64,000 bases of DNA. It comes from Glebionis coronaria. Its lineage: Eukaryota; Streptophyta; Magnoliopsida; Asterales; Asteraceae. Position 1 is the stretch's first letter; each line of letters opens with the position of its first letter. The DNA is taken from positions 78,657,696 to 78,721,695 of the forward strand of contig CM046878.1 in assembly GCA_025667525.1 (NCBI GenBank). Reading direction: 5' to 3'. This document shows positions 46,190 through 57,463 of this stretch, piece after piece. The notes under the pieces are model-generated. The model was not told the DNA's origin and did not search any database. It saw nothing but the letters and a program-made list of their open reading frames with translations. The position numbers and the translations under genes are program-made.

Positions 46190-47573
46190 TTTACATTTTA
46201 TACATTATAATGTGAGTGCTTATTTAATATTAATAAACATTAATTCCAAAAATCTGATTTTTAACTTCATGTTCACCATTTTTAACATATCTAGAGTTCT
46301 ATAATGAATTAGAAGCTCATTTTTGGGTGACATGTTCTTCATATTATGTGCTACATTTAACTTAGTTATAGCTACTGCCCATTTTGAGTTTAACTTGCCT
46401 TAACAGTCCCTACAAAACTGCTTATTCATATTAGACCACCTAACTTGTTTTGATCATATCTCACTCATTATTTTGATTCCATTGCATGGCCAACTCTCAC
46501 ATGTGTATAACATCTTCTACTTACTGTAAATGGATCAAACTATGCAATTTTATCAGTTCATCTTTTAGTTATCTACTGTTTTTACACAGCCAACTAAATA
46601 ATCAAGATTTTAGCTTCATTTCTTATAGTTATCATCATTTTAAGCATATCTATCAACACTTGATCCCCACACAACATTTTTATCATCATATATACATCAT
46701 ATACATATACAAAATGAAAGAAAATACATTTGTTCTTTACAAAATAACAAGAGAAAAATGGAGAGGATGATCTTCTTTACCAACCAAGTGGATTTCTTGT
46801 TTTAGGAAGACAAGAACTTGATGAACACAACAAGTATCTCCAAGACCATCAAATATCAAGAACATAGGTTGGAAAATCAGCCCTAGGACACAAGAAAATC
46901 ACCTCCAAAGATATTAATATGGCCACCAAATGAGCAAGGCTTCAAGAATACTCCTTAATAGAGCTAGTAAACATGTGGTTCATGGCTAGAAGAGATCAAA
47001 TGGGGTGTTTGTTGGTTTATTTTGGACAGCAAAGGGGATGGAGTTGAGAGAGTTTGATGTTGGTTTACATGTGAGAAAGATGGAATGAGAAAACAAGTAG
47101 CTAGTTTTGCTAGTTAGTGGAATGGTAAAAGGCTTAAGGTGTAAGCTAGCTTACACTTGGTGTAAGTTAAGCTAACTTGATGCCACCTTAGTGGTGTGGT
47201 GTCAAGTTGCCGTCCCAACCAAGCTAGTGGGGTGGGACAATGTGTTTTGTCCCATCTCACTAGTTTACGGGTATTTCTCGATTCTAGTTTTCTCGATTTG
47301 CGTGCCCTCGGGTCGTTTTACGAAAAACGTTTTTATAAATTATGAATCAACGTCACAAAACGAATCCAATAAAAATTGTCTCATCAAAAACGGAGTTCAA
47401 AAACGTAAATACGTAATCCTAAGGTTTCCGGTTTAGTCGTAAAAGACGCCAAATTATGCACGTAAGCCCAAATTTAAATCCGTAAATTGTGAGTTCGTCA
47501 ACCAACATAAAAATAAGTTTCAAAATATTATACGAGAAAATATTTTACTACCTGAAAATGTTAGATTGTCACA
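46190..47573 (-). repeat. 5' LTR of element F, proximal part (after solo LTR G)
   Basis: Matches 34413-35787. Has about 10 extra bases near 46310 (GAAGCTCATT) relative to the left LTR. Ends at TGTCACA, then the TSD CCTAG. Confidence 0.93.
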
Positions 47574-48434
47574 CCTAGGCGGTACCTTATCGATAAGGTA
47601 CCGCGGGCTGTGATAAGGTACCGCGGGCAGAACTAGCTGTTGTCTCCTTTGTCCTTTAAATAGTTGGCCATTCTCAGCTTTTCACTTTACCTCTTTTGCA
47701 CATTCATTTCCAGATTCAAACCCCTTCTTTAATCACTCAAATCTTTGATCATTTGTTTGATTATTACTTGTTTAAGAAGTGAATCTTGTTCTTCCATCTC
47801 TTCCTCTCCAAGTGCAAAGAGAAGAACACTATCCTAGTGAAGTGTTGAGTCCACCACCAAAGATCCATTGAAGATCAATTTTTACATACTTGTAGTTGTG
47901 TCATAGTTGTGAAGATCCAAGTAGTTGTGTGTATTTGGAAGTTGTGTATGTACTAAGTATAGTTGTGTAGATTGGTCCTAGCTACGATTAGGGCTCGACT
48001 TTTAGCTTAGAGTCGGAAATTGGTTAAGCGACGTGTACAGTTTTCTCCACCATAAGGAGCTTGTTGTGTAGTGAACTCTCGAGTAAGGAGTACTCGAGGA
48101 GTGGAGTAGAAACGAGGAGTGAGCTTCGTTGCCGAACCACTATAAATCCTTGGTGTTCGGTTTGATCTTTCTTTACCCTTAACTCTTTACATTCCTTATT
48201 ACTTTTTGCATATACATGTGTTAATATTAGATTAGCTACACTATCATTCTTTATTCTTTGTGGATATATTTTTGTTAGTATTAGTTTAGCTACACTATCA
48301 TTGTTCATATTTGTGCATAAGAAGATTTCACATATTTCCTCAAGCCTAAGTTTTTTGAAAAAGGATTTTTGGAAACCATATTTTTAACAAGTAAATTTTA
48401 AGAAACTATTCAACCCCCCCTTCTAGTTTCTACA
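47574..48434 (+). repeat. 3' LTR of element D, second part (after insertion F)
   Basis: Resumes in the palindromic module (to about 47628) and continues through TTTAAATAG to the terminus TTTCTACA. The TSD AATCC follows at 48435. Confidence 0.92.
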
Positions 48435-48439
48435 AATCC

Positions 48440-48852
48440 CTTAAAAAAAATTCTTTGATAAATATTTGTCAAAACATTTTTGCACTTTCTTTTTGGTATA
48501 ACCCAAAGTCTTAAAAGGCTCTAATCTTTGAAGAGTCAATATATTCCATTATCTATTAATCACATGGTCAAATAATGTAAAAGATCAAGCCTTAAATCAC
48601 ATGTTAAACACTCAAGGTACAGGTTTTCATTTCTCGGCCAATTCAGGGCAGTCTACAAATGATTATTAACTCCTTCCTATTCTTATAAACAAACATATGG
48701 TCCTTAATGATCACAAGCATGAATTTATCAGACTACAGCCTACACACGTGGTTCACCAAATTTATGGATGCTACATGTGCATTGGTCAATCCAAACGACA
48801 TAACATGAAACTCATAATGTTCATTACAAGTTCTGAATGTGGTGATTGGAAT
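48440..48852 (-). pseudogene. inverted RT remnant of element A
   Basis: On the minus strand, 48852 to about 48700 gives RT-like residues (RTCNEHYEFHVMSFGLTN, then NHVCRL), the part that should follow VREED at 9663. The rest is AT-rich filler. The block equals B's 60406-60830 in reverse complement, so it is the right half of the inversion. Confidence 0.75.
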
Positions 48853-49250
48853 CTCATAAGATTAAGTATTCTATTCATGTCATTTCTGATTTAATGTATC
48901 TTTATTTGAAGAAGTTGTACTGATGGCAAATTATGAAGGCAACATCGCCTCATACATTAGTAAATGTCTAACTATTGCAAAGGTCATCATCTGAATTTGA
49001 TTCGATTTGCGTCATCATCGATAGACTGACCAAATCTACTAATATCATTCCCGTTAATGATAGATTCTCGATGAAGAAATTGACTCTTTTGTATTTAAGG
49101 GAGTTGTGTAAAATTAGTATGCCTGTATCGATCATCTCTATCAAGATCCTCGCTTCACATCGAATTTCTAGAGATTTGCTCAGAAGTCATTGGGAACGAA
49201 CCTTGATGAGAGTACTGTTTACCACCCCAATCGAAGGGACGAGGTAAAGT
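48853..49250 (+). pseudogene. integrase core remnant of element A
   Basis: At about 48988-49247 a broken frame reads SSEFDSICVIIDRLTKSTNI, then DRFSMKKLTLLYLREL and PVSIIS, the gypsy integrase core between the first and second catalytic residues. No intact catalytic triad remains. Matches 61655-61920 of B. Confidence 0.75.
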
Positions 49251-50080
49251 AACGATACAAAACACTAGAAGTCTTGTTTTATGTTTGAATGATTGACCTT
49301 TGGTAATAAACCGTATAATCGTTTTCCTGTGGAGAGATTATCATTGATAATTATCGTATTAGGATCGAGATTGAATCTTGTGAGGATCTAAATATGAGAG
49401 GATCTGTAAGCAGGAGTTGGGATGAAGACATCCGACATATACCCATTGTGAGTTGGACATGTCTTTTAGGTTTAAGTTTGCCTATGATGACAAACCTAAC
49501 CTTACAAAATACCCGACCCGCGAAATCTGAAATGATTGTTGAAATTTGGATCTGATTATTGACTGCCAGTAGTGGGCAGGAGGTTAGTGAATATGAAATG
49601 TAGATCTTGAAGTGCAGGATGGGTAGCAAAGTTATGCCAAAAAATTTCACCATGGAAAAATGAATTGATGATCTGAAAGATCATGGGAAATAAGTCCCCG
49701 TTGTATGGGACCATCGAGATAATGTAAAAAGTTGGTTTGAAAGGCATATAAGCTGGATCTACCCTAGGACTTCAAGGGCTGCGTGAATTATGTTCGTATA
49801 TCGAATTTGATAAAATGTCTATCAAGTGAAATTCTGATTACTTCTTGATGAAGTTTAGATCGGCGAAAAGTTGCATTCATAAAAAACCCGTGAACATCAT
49901 GGATAGAGAAAGTAAGTCAACATTAAACCTGATCGTATTCCCGTAGTTATGCTTGATGAAACTCGCGTATTGTAATGAATTACACTTGTGAGAAAAGACC
50001 GAATGTGGAGGAAATACCCACATGGCTCTAACTCTATAAGAAGCGAGTAGTAAGATAAATTGATCTTTGAGGACAAAGAT
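49251..50080 (+). pseudogene. decayed integrase C-terminal and chromodomain region of element A
   Basis: Short identifiable pieces only: residues like AYKLDLP near 49750 and NPVNIMDRES near 49890, corresponding to the AYKLELP and PVEIMDRE motifs of E and F. Many stops. Confidence 0.6.
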
Positions 50081-50099
50081 CCTTTTTAGGGGTAAATGC
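50081..50099 (+). other. polypurine tract of element A
   Basis: TTTTTAGGGGTAAATGC immediately before the 3' LTR. Confidence 0.7.
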
Positions 50100-53000
50100 T
50101 GTGACAATCCGTCAATTTATGGTCGATATTTGATTCTCAAGTATGATTTAAAATCATTATTTTATTGTTAATTTATGAACTCACTCATTTTTGGGAAGAA
50201 ATTTTGGTTTACGTCTTAAAGTAGCATCGACTACGTTTAAACCGGAGAACTCTACGTTACGTGCTTACGTTTACATACACCGTTTTTGGTGACAACCCGA
50301 CATTGTAGGAAATAAATTTTTTCTCGAATATTATTTTGGAATTTTAATTTGTGTTGGTTCATAAACTCACAAATTTACGAGAAGAAATTAGGACTTACGT
50401 GAATAATTTAGCTTCCTTTACGACTAAACCGGAAACTCTAGGTTTACGTATTTACGTTTTTAACTCCGTTTATTATGAGACAATTTTTATTAGATTTGTT
50501 TTGTGCCGTTGATTCATAATTTATAAAACGTTTTTCGTAAAACGACCCGAGGGCACGTAAATCGAGGAAACTAGAATCGAGGAGTACCCGTAAATTAGTG
50601 GGGATGAAACAAGTATACACTTGTCTCACCCCCACTATGGGTGGAAAGATTTTACAAGCATGAGGGACACTTGTCCTCAAAGCTTACTAAACCACCAAAC
50701 TACTACTACCTCAAAACCATTTTCTCACTTTTCTTACATGCAATACTAGCTTAAACCTTTCCCAATCTGACTCTCTCTCTTTCTTTGGACGTTCATAACC
50801 CTCCCACAATCACCATCGTCATCAACTTTCCACCACCACAAAACACCATCATTTGATCAAGTTTCTACCACAAATCTTGTGTTTAAACTTGATCAAGATG
50901 AAAACCCTTTGAAGACTTGTAGATTGGAGGTGATCTTAACAACTAGCAAGGAGATTTCATGAAGATCAAGGGCTGATTTTTCAAGGAATCTACAAATACT
51001 TGGTGATACTAGAAGTGGTTTTGATATCTCATAAGATTGGTTACCCAAAACCAATTCTTGTTCATCCAAAAACTCATCATTTCATCACTTTGGTGGTATA
51101 GAGATTATTTCTTCCTATCATCTTGTTATTTTTAATATGTAATCTTGTATTTTCTTCATTTATGTATATGTATATAATGATGAATGATGCTAAAAATATT
51201 ATGTGGGAATTTGGTGTTGATAAATTTGGTTAAAATGATTAAAAGCTACATGAAAAGATGTTAAAATCATGTCTAAAATTGTAGGCTGTGTAAAACAGTA
51301 AAGAACTATATGATAACTTGTTAAAGTGGCTTGGATAATTTAATATACATTAAGATAAGTAACTTGTACATATTTGAGAGTTGGCCATTCAATGGAATCC
51401 ATAAAATGAGTGAGATATGATCAAAACAATATTGAAGTTCAAATCTATATAGTCTGTTTTGGACGAACTGTTAGAGACCTTTAGAGGTTGCTTGAGCAAT
51501 ATCTAAAGCTGAGTTAATTGTAGCACATATCATATAGTTTGTGCTACCCAAAGACGAGCTTCTATCTCCTTGTATAACTCAAGATATGGTAAAAATGGTG
51601 AAAGTGAAAATAATAATCAGATTTGTAAAATAAATGTATATATTATAAAATGACCACTCAAATAAAACTAATATAAAATGTATACCTAAAACCCACTAAC
51701 TTATATATTACATATAAATAAGTATTTACTTTGGTAAATAAATGGGACATGTTATAAAAATGGCAATTTGATAAGTTTTATAAGTTATAAAACTATATAC
51801 GTAAGTTTTACGTCTTTTCGGCTAAAACCGAAAGATTAACGTTTTCGTCAAATAAAACTTAGACAGTCGGACCCATCTAATGTAAACTTTTTATAACTCA
51901 TCTACTGATATGTAAGTACATCTTACAAGTAAAAACCGATAAAACCCGAGCTTTATAACTTATGGACATTAACGGGCCAAAGTAGCCTTATTGGACTATT
52001 GACCCAATTGGTTTAGATAAACACTAATGGACTTACTCATTGGGCTTAACCCACTTGGGCCCAACATATGAGTATAGACCTGATAAAAGTATAATTGGGC
52101 TAATATAAAATATTGGACTTTAATGGGCTTATTGGGCCTTAATATGGAATTGGATTGAAACTAGTGTAACTAGTCAAAAATTTGATTAACACATAACAAC
52201 TATAATATAATATGAGGAGATAAAAATCCCACTTGATCATCATCATACTTATGATATCATCATATATACATATCAATTGTTTTTATAAAGTCATTGGACA
52301 AGAGTCTAAGACAATTATTATTTGTCTAGGTTTCCGTGATTGAAGCACGTACCGTACATCCAAATCGCTGATAAACCGCCTTTCCCAATCAACGTGAGTT
52401 CATAGTCTCGCACTCTTTTAAATGTTTTTATGAAATGTTTTATAAACCCGCGAGGGAGATAACATGTTAGTTTTAATAAAATAGGACACCAGTTGTCCCG
52501 ATTGTTTGCTTATTGATTTGGACCCGAATGATTATATGACCCGATGAATGATTATATGACCCGATGTATGAAATGAAATGGATTATTCTAGTTAGGTTAT
52601 GTCACTAAAAGTCCCATTAGCATGAATTGTGAACTACCAGGATTTGGTAGACGCTTATGCATATAATAGTACTATTTGGGGAAGATCACCCTAGTTCGCG
52701 CCTTGACGGTTGATCCCCATCGTGCCACATTGATTGGTAAGCGAATTTATGTATGAGAAGATTTATACAAGCGTGATTATTGTGACGACACACTGTTTTA
52801 GATGGGCAAATGAGTTTCGGGTTAGCTACCCGTTGTTTGGTATAGTAAGGTAGCCATGTCACGCGGCTTATAAGAATCCAGTATTGAAAATACTGCTATA
52901 CGCATTGAATTACAATACATTGCCTGACTAGCAATACGGGGTCTTATTATTGATATTATGTTCATGTTTTGGTTTTACATAACCATATTCATATAACGGT

Positions 53001-53536
53001 TTTTATTTAACTCTACACAATGTTATAAAACGTATTGTATGACGTTTTTACGACATTGGTTCGTATAATGGTTTTGAAGGCAAAAGCCTATAGTATGATT
53101 TACAACAAATATTTATATAAAATGTTTTTGGCTTATTTTATGGCTTACGACAAAGAATTGTACAAAATGATTTTCGGTAAAAAATTTATACCGATGATAT
53201 ATTAATGGATTTCATTAAACTCTATGAATTCACTCGGCGTTTTCGCTGACCTTTTCTTTTAACATGTTTTATCTCAAGTACTTGAAGGTAATTCTCGGGA
53301 AGACGACAAGAATTCATTGCCTGCACTTAAATAACAATTTTCCATTCAAATGATTTGTAAAATTGTATGAAATACTATGACTTGGGACCTATGTAAATTT
53401 GATATTCATGAATGGAAAATGATTTATTATTAAACGACGTGATTTTAAGCGTTGTCTATGATTTGAGTAATGTGCTATCTCGTAACACCAACGACTCTTC
53501 CGCTGAACTAAAGTATGAATATTTGGGGGTGTTACA
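50100..53536 (+). repeat. 3' LTR of element A (3437 bp)
   Basis: TGTGACAATCC ... GGGGGTGTTACA. Longer than the 5' copy partly through a 20-bp tandem duplication (ATGAATGATTATATGACCCG) near 52545. The first arm of the inverted repeat is mutated (GTCTCGC). Confidence 0.93.
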
Positions 53537-53541
53537 ATGTT

Positions 53542-54012
53542 GATCCCTTTGATTGGATCTATATTCTGTTAAGAACTAGTATAGTAGTTTGTAATCAAAC
53601 TAAAACACTTTGATAAATCTTAGTCAAGCTAAATAAGTTATGCAGAATCTAACTTATAAAGCATAGAAGAACAGAATTACTTTTAACTATTCGATTCTCT
53701 TATTAATCGACTTGAATGAGGTACATGAATGACATCGTACCTATGTTTCTTTTATAGAGTAAGGAACCCTAGAAACCTTAGAATATTCTATAAAGATAAC
53801 TATATCACAGACGGTATATTATCAATATTCTAACTATTTAAGTAAATCACATAAGATATACTCTAACTATAACTATGACATATCTTATACAAAGATATAT
53901 TCGTCCTAATCAATATAGCAATACTTACTTTATAAGTAGTAGTACTTACTATGTAACGTGTTAACACTAAAGGTACTTGAAGGATAACTAACAGTACTTC
54001 AATAACACTAAC
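53542..54012 (-). mobile_element. fragment H: probable LTR end of another copia-type element
   Basis: Joined to 3228-3231 across element A it starts TGTTGATCCC at the point where copia1 homology stops (3227/3228). On the minus strand it holds CTATAAAAGAAAC (about 53745-53757), very like the TATA box of C's LTR, though otherwise not the same family. Cut on the right by element B. No coding sequence. Confidence 0.5.
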
Positions 54013-57000
54013 TCTGACAATCCGTCAATTTATGGTTGATATTTTATTCTCAATATTATTTGAAATTATTATTTTAATGTTATATTATGAACTCACTTAT
54101 TTTTGGGAAGTAATTTGGATTTACGTCTTGAAGTAGCATCGACTACGTCTAAACCGGAGGATTCAACGTTACGTGCTTACGTTTACATACACCGTTTTGG
54201 TGACAGTCCGACATTTCAGAAAAATAAATTTGTCCGTGAATATTATTTTGAGATTTTAAATTTGTGTTGGTTCATAAACTCACAAATTTACGAGAAGAGA
54301 TTAGGACTTACGATTTTAATTTAACGTCCTTTACGACTAAACCGGAAACCTTAGGATTACGTATTTACGTTTTCGAACTCCGTTTTTTATGAGACAATTT
54401 TTATTAGATTCGTTTTGTGCCGTTGATTCATAATTTATAAAAACGTTTTTTGTAAAACGAACCGAGGGCACGCAAATCGAGGAAACTAGAATCGAGGAGT
54501 ACCCGTAAATAAATGGGGATGAGACAAGTGGGACACTTGTCCCAACCCCACTCAAAACCGGCCCTAACTAGCAACACAACATCACTTATGTGTCAAGTGT
54601 ACACAATAAGCTACACATGTAACTTGAGCTTACATTGTAAGCTAAGCTACCTCAAAACCACTTGCAACATACCACTCTTCTCATTTACAACATGCAAACT
54701 ATTCCAAAACCCTCTCACTCTCTTCCTTGTGCCGTCCCACTTCACCCTTAAACCACCATCATTGATCAAAATCAACCATGAAATCTTATGTTATTTACAC
54801 ACATGATGAAGCCCTTTTGAAACCCTATTGATTGGTGGTGATTATAACATCCAAGGAGGAGTTTCTATAGAGTCTTAGGGCTGATTTTCCACAAGGTGTT
54901 CGTAAAGAATGGTGGTCTTGAAGATGGTCTTGGTTATTCACAAGTTTCTCCATCAAAATCCATGTTTTGATCACAACCTACATCATCATGGTGGTATAAA
55001 GATAGTTCTTCCCATCCTTTTGTTATTTTTGATTATGTAATCTTGTATTTCTTTTACTTATGTATATGTATATGATGATGAATGATGATTAAAAATATTG
55101 TGTGGGGATTTGGTGTTGATAAACATGCTTAAAAAGATGAAAAACTATAAGAAACAAGGCTAAAATCTTGTTTAGATTGTTGGCTATATAAAACAGTAAA
55201 GAACCACATCTTAGACTGATAAAATGGCAAAGTAGAAGCAATATACAGTAAGTAATATGTCTTGTACACATGTGAGAGTTGGCCATGCAATGGAATCATT
55301 GTAATGAGTGAGATATGATCAAAACAAGTTTAGAGTACAAATCTGAGTTTACCGTTTTGGACGATTTTTAGAAAATACTTAGAGGCTGATTTAACAGTAT
55401 CTATACTAGAGTTAAATGGAGAACATATCATGTAGTTTATGTCATAAAAATTTGAGCTTCTATCTCCATATAGAACTCTAGATATGGCTGTTTTGGTGAA
55501 CATGAAAATAAAAATCAGATATTGGAAATTAAAGTATAATAGTATTATATAAGCACTCAACTAAAAATAGTATAAAATGTGAATTAAAACCCACTAACTT
55601 ATATAATACATTTATATAAATATGTATAAGGATAAATAAATGGAAATTTTATAAAAATGGTAGTTTGATAAGTTTTATAAGTTATAAAACTATAAACATG
55701 ATTTTTACGACTTTTTCGACTATTACCGTAAAATTAACGTTTTTGTTAAATAAAACTTAGACGGTTGGACCCGTCTAATATAAACTTTTGTAAACTCATA
55801 TACTGATATATAAACATATATAACAAGTAAAAACCGATAAAACCCGAACTATATAACATACGGACATTAACGGGCTACGTTAACGTTATTGGACTAATAA
55901 TACAACAAAATGGACTAAAACACTTATAAACTTATTGATTGGACTTAACCCATTTGGGCCCAGCATGTAAAGTATAAATACTGAGAATATAAGTATGAAA
56001 TGGATTAATACAAGTTAATGAACTTATAATAGGCTTATTGGACCTAAAACACGTAAATAGATAAAACTAGTAAACTAGTATAAAAGTTATCAACACATAA
56101 CACTAAAATGAGTAAATGAGAATATGTAAACCCATTTGATCATCATATATATAAAATCATCATATGTATACATACTTGTTATTTTTATAAAGTCATTGGA
56201 CAAGAGTCTAAGACAAGTATTATTTGTCTAGGTTTCCGTGATTCAAGCACGTACCGTACGTCCGAATTGCCGATAACCCGCCTTCCCATATCTACGTGAG
56301 TTCGTAGCCTCGCACTCTTTTAAATGTTTTTATGAAATGTTTTATAAACCCGCGAGGGAGATAACATGTTAGTTTTTATAAAATAGGACACCATTTGTCC
56401 CGATTGTTTGTTTATTGATTTGGACCCGAATGATTGTATGACCCGATTGTATGACCCGATAAATGATTAAATGACCCGATAGATGAAATTAAATGGATTA
56501 TTAAAGTTAGGTTATGTCACTAAAAGTCCCATTAGCATGAATTGTGAACTACCGGGATTTGGTAGACGCTTATGCATATAATAGTACTATTTGGGGACGA
56601 TCACCCCAGTTCGCGCCTTGACGGTTGATCCCCGTCGTGCCACATTGATTGGTAAGCGAATTTATGTATGAGAAGATTTCCATAGCGTGACCTTTGTGAC
56701 GACACGCTAATTTAGATGGGCAAATTGAGTCTCGGGTTAGCTACCCGTTGTTTGGTTTAGTAAGGTAACAATGTCATGCGGCTTATAATAATCCAATTAA
56801 CGAAATACTACTAGACGCACCGAATTACGATGTATTGCCTGACTAGCAATACGGGGTCATACTATTGATATTATGTTCGTGTTTTGGTTTTCATAACCAT
56901 ATTCATATAACGGTTTTTATTTTCATACAACGTCATAAGACGTATTGTATGATGTTTTTACGACATTGGCTCGTATAATGATTTTTAAGGCAAACGCCTA

Positions 57001-57446
57001 TATTATGATTTTGATAAAGATTTGTATAAAATGACTTCGGCTATTTTATGGCCTATTACAATGATTTGTACAAAATGATTTTCGGTAATAATTTTATACC
57101 GATGTTATATTGATGGATTTTATTAAACTCTATGAATTCACTCGGCGTTATCGCTGACCTTTTCTTTTAACATGTTTTATCTCAGGTACTTGAAGGTAAT
57201 TCTCGGGAAGACAACAAGAATTCATGGCCCGCACTTAGATTATAATTTCCATTCAAACACTTTGTAAAACTTTGTATAAAATAATATGACTTGGGACCTA
57301 TGTAACTTTGATATTTATGAATGGAAATGCTTTATTATTAAAACGACGCGACTTTTAAGCGTTGTCTATGATGTGAGTAATGTGCTATCCCGTAACACCA
57401 ACTAGTCTTCCGCTGTATTGAGTTGTATAAATTTGGGGGTGTTATA
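54013..57446 (+). repeat. 5' LTR of element B (about 3434 bp)
   Basis: Starts TCTGACAATCCGTC (second base mutated) and ends GGGGGTGTTATA. Inverted repeat intact at 56308-56313 and 56352-56357. Noticeably more different from A's LTRs than these are from each other. Confidence 0.9.
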
Positions 57447-57449
57447 GTT

Positions 57450-57463
57450 TGGTACCAGAGCTC
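57450..57463 (+). other. primer-binding site of element B
   Basis: TGGTACCAGAGCTC, as in A and F. Confidence 0.85.

Larger units (their letters stand above)
33078..47573 (-). mobile_element. element F: Tekay-type Ty3/gypsy LTR retrotransposon on the minus strand
   Basis: Starts TGTGACAATCTAAC and ends GAGAGTGTTACA on the minus strand, with TSD CCTAG (33073-33077 and 47574-47578). LTRs are 2710 bp (left) and about 2719 bp (right, after removing solo LTR G). They differ by about 1.2 percent plus a roughly 10-bp indel. It has an extra ORF, gag-pol with chromodomain, primer site and polypurine tract. Related to A and B by the LTR middle part and primer site, but a separate family. Confidence 0.94.
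10399..48434 (+). mobile_element. element D: SIRE/Maximus-type (Sirevirus) copia LTR retrotransposon, split by E, C and F
   Basis: Starts TGTTAATGTAAT and ends TTTCTACA, flanked by the 5-bp duplication AATCC (10394-10398 and 48435-48439). It has LTRs of about 1.26-1.28 kb, a tRNA-Met-like primer site, gag, pol, a small ORF after pol, and four AGGGGGAG polypurine tracts before the 3' LTR. Multiple polypurine tracts and palindromic LTR modules are known traits of Sireviruses. Insertions E (5' LTR), C (pol) and F (3' LTR) account for most of its 38 kb span. The LTRs differ at about 16 positions plus one 20-bp indel by eye, about 1.3 percent. Confidence 0.93.
3232..53536 (+). mobile_element. element A: old, decayed Tekay-type Ty3/gypsy LTR retrotransposon, split by nested insertions
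   Basis: Bounded by long direct repeats (3232-6622 and 50100-53536), both starting TGTGACAATCC and ending in a form of GTGTTACA. Flanked by a 5-bp duplication ATGTT (3227-3231 and 53537-53541). It has a tRNA-Met primer site and a polypurine tract. Its own interior is only 6623-10398 plus 48440-50099, about 5.4 kb; the rest is element D with its passengers. The pol remnants are full of stops and RNase H is missing. A 1.1 kb block is inverted relative to sister element B. Confidence 0.92.
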
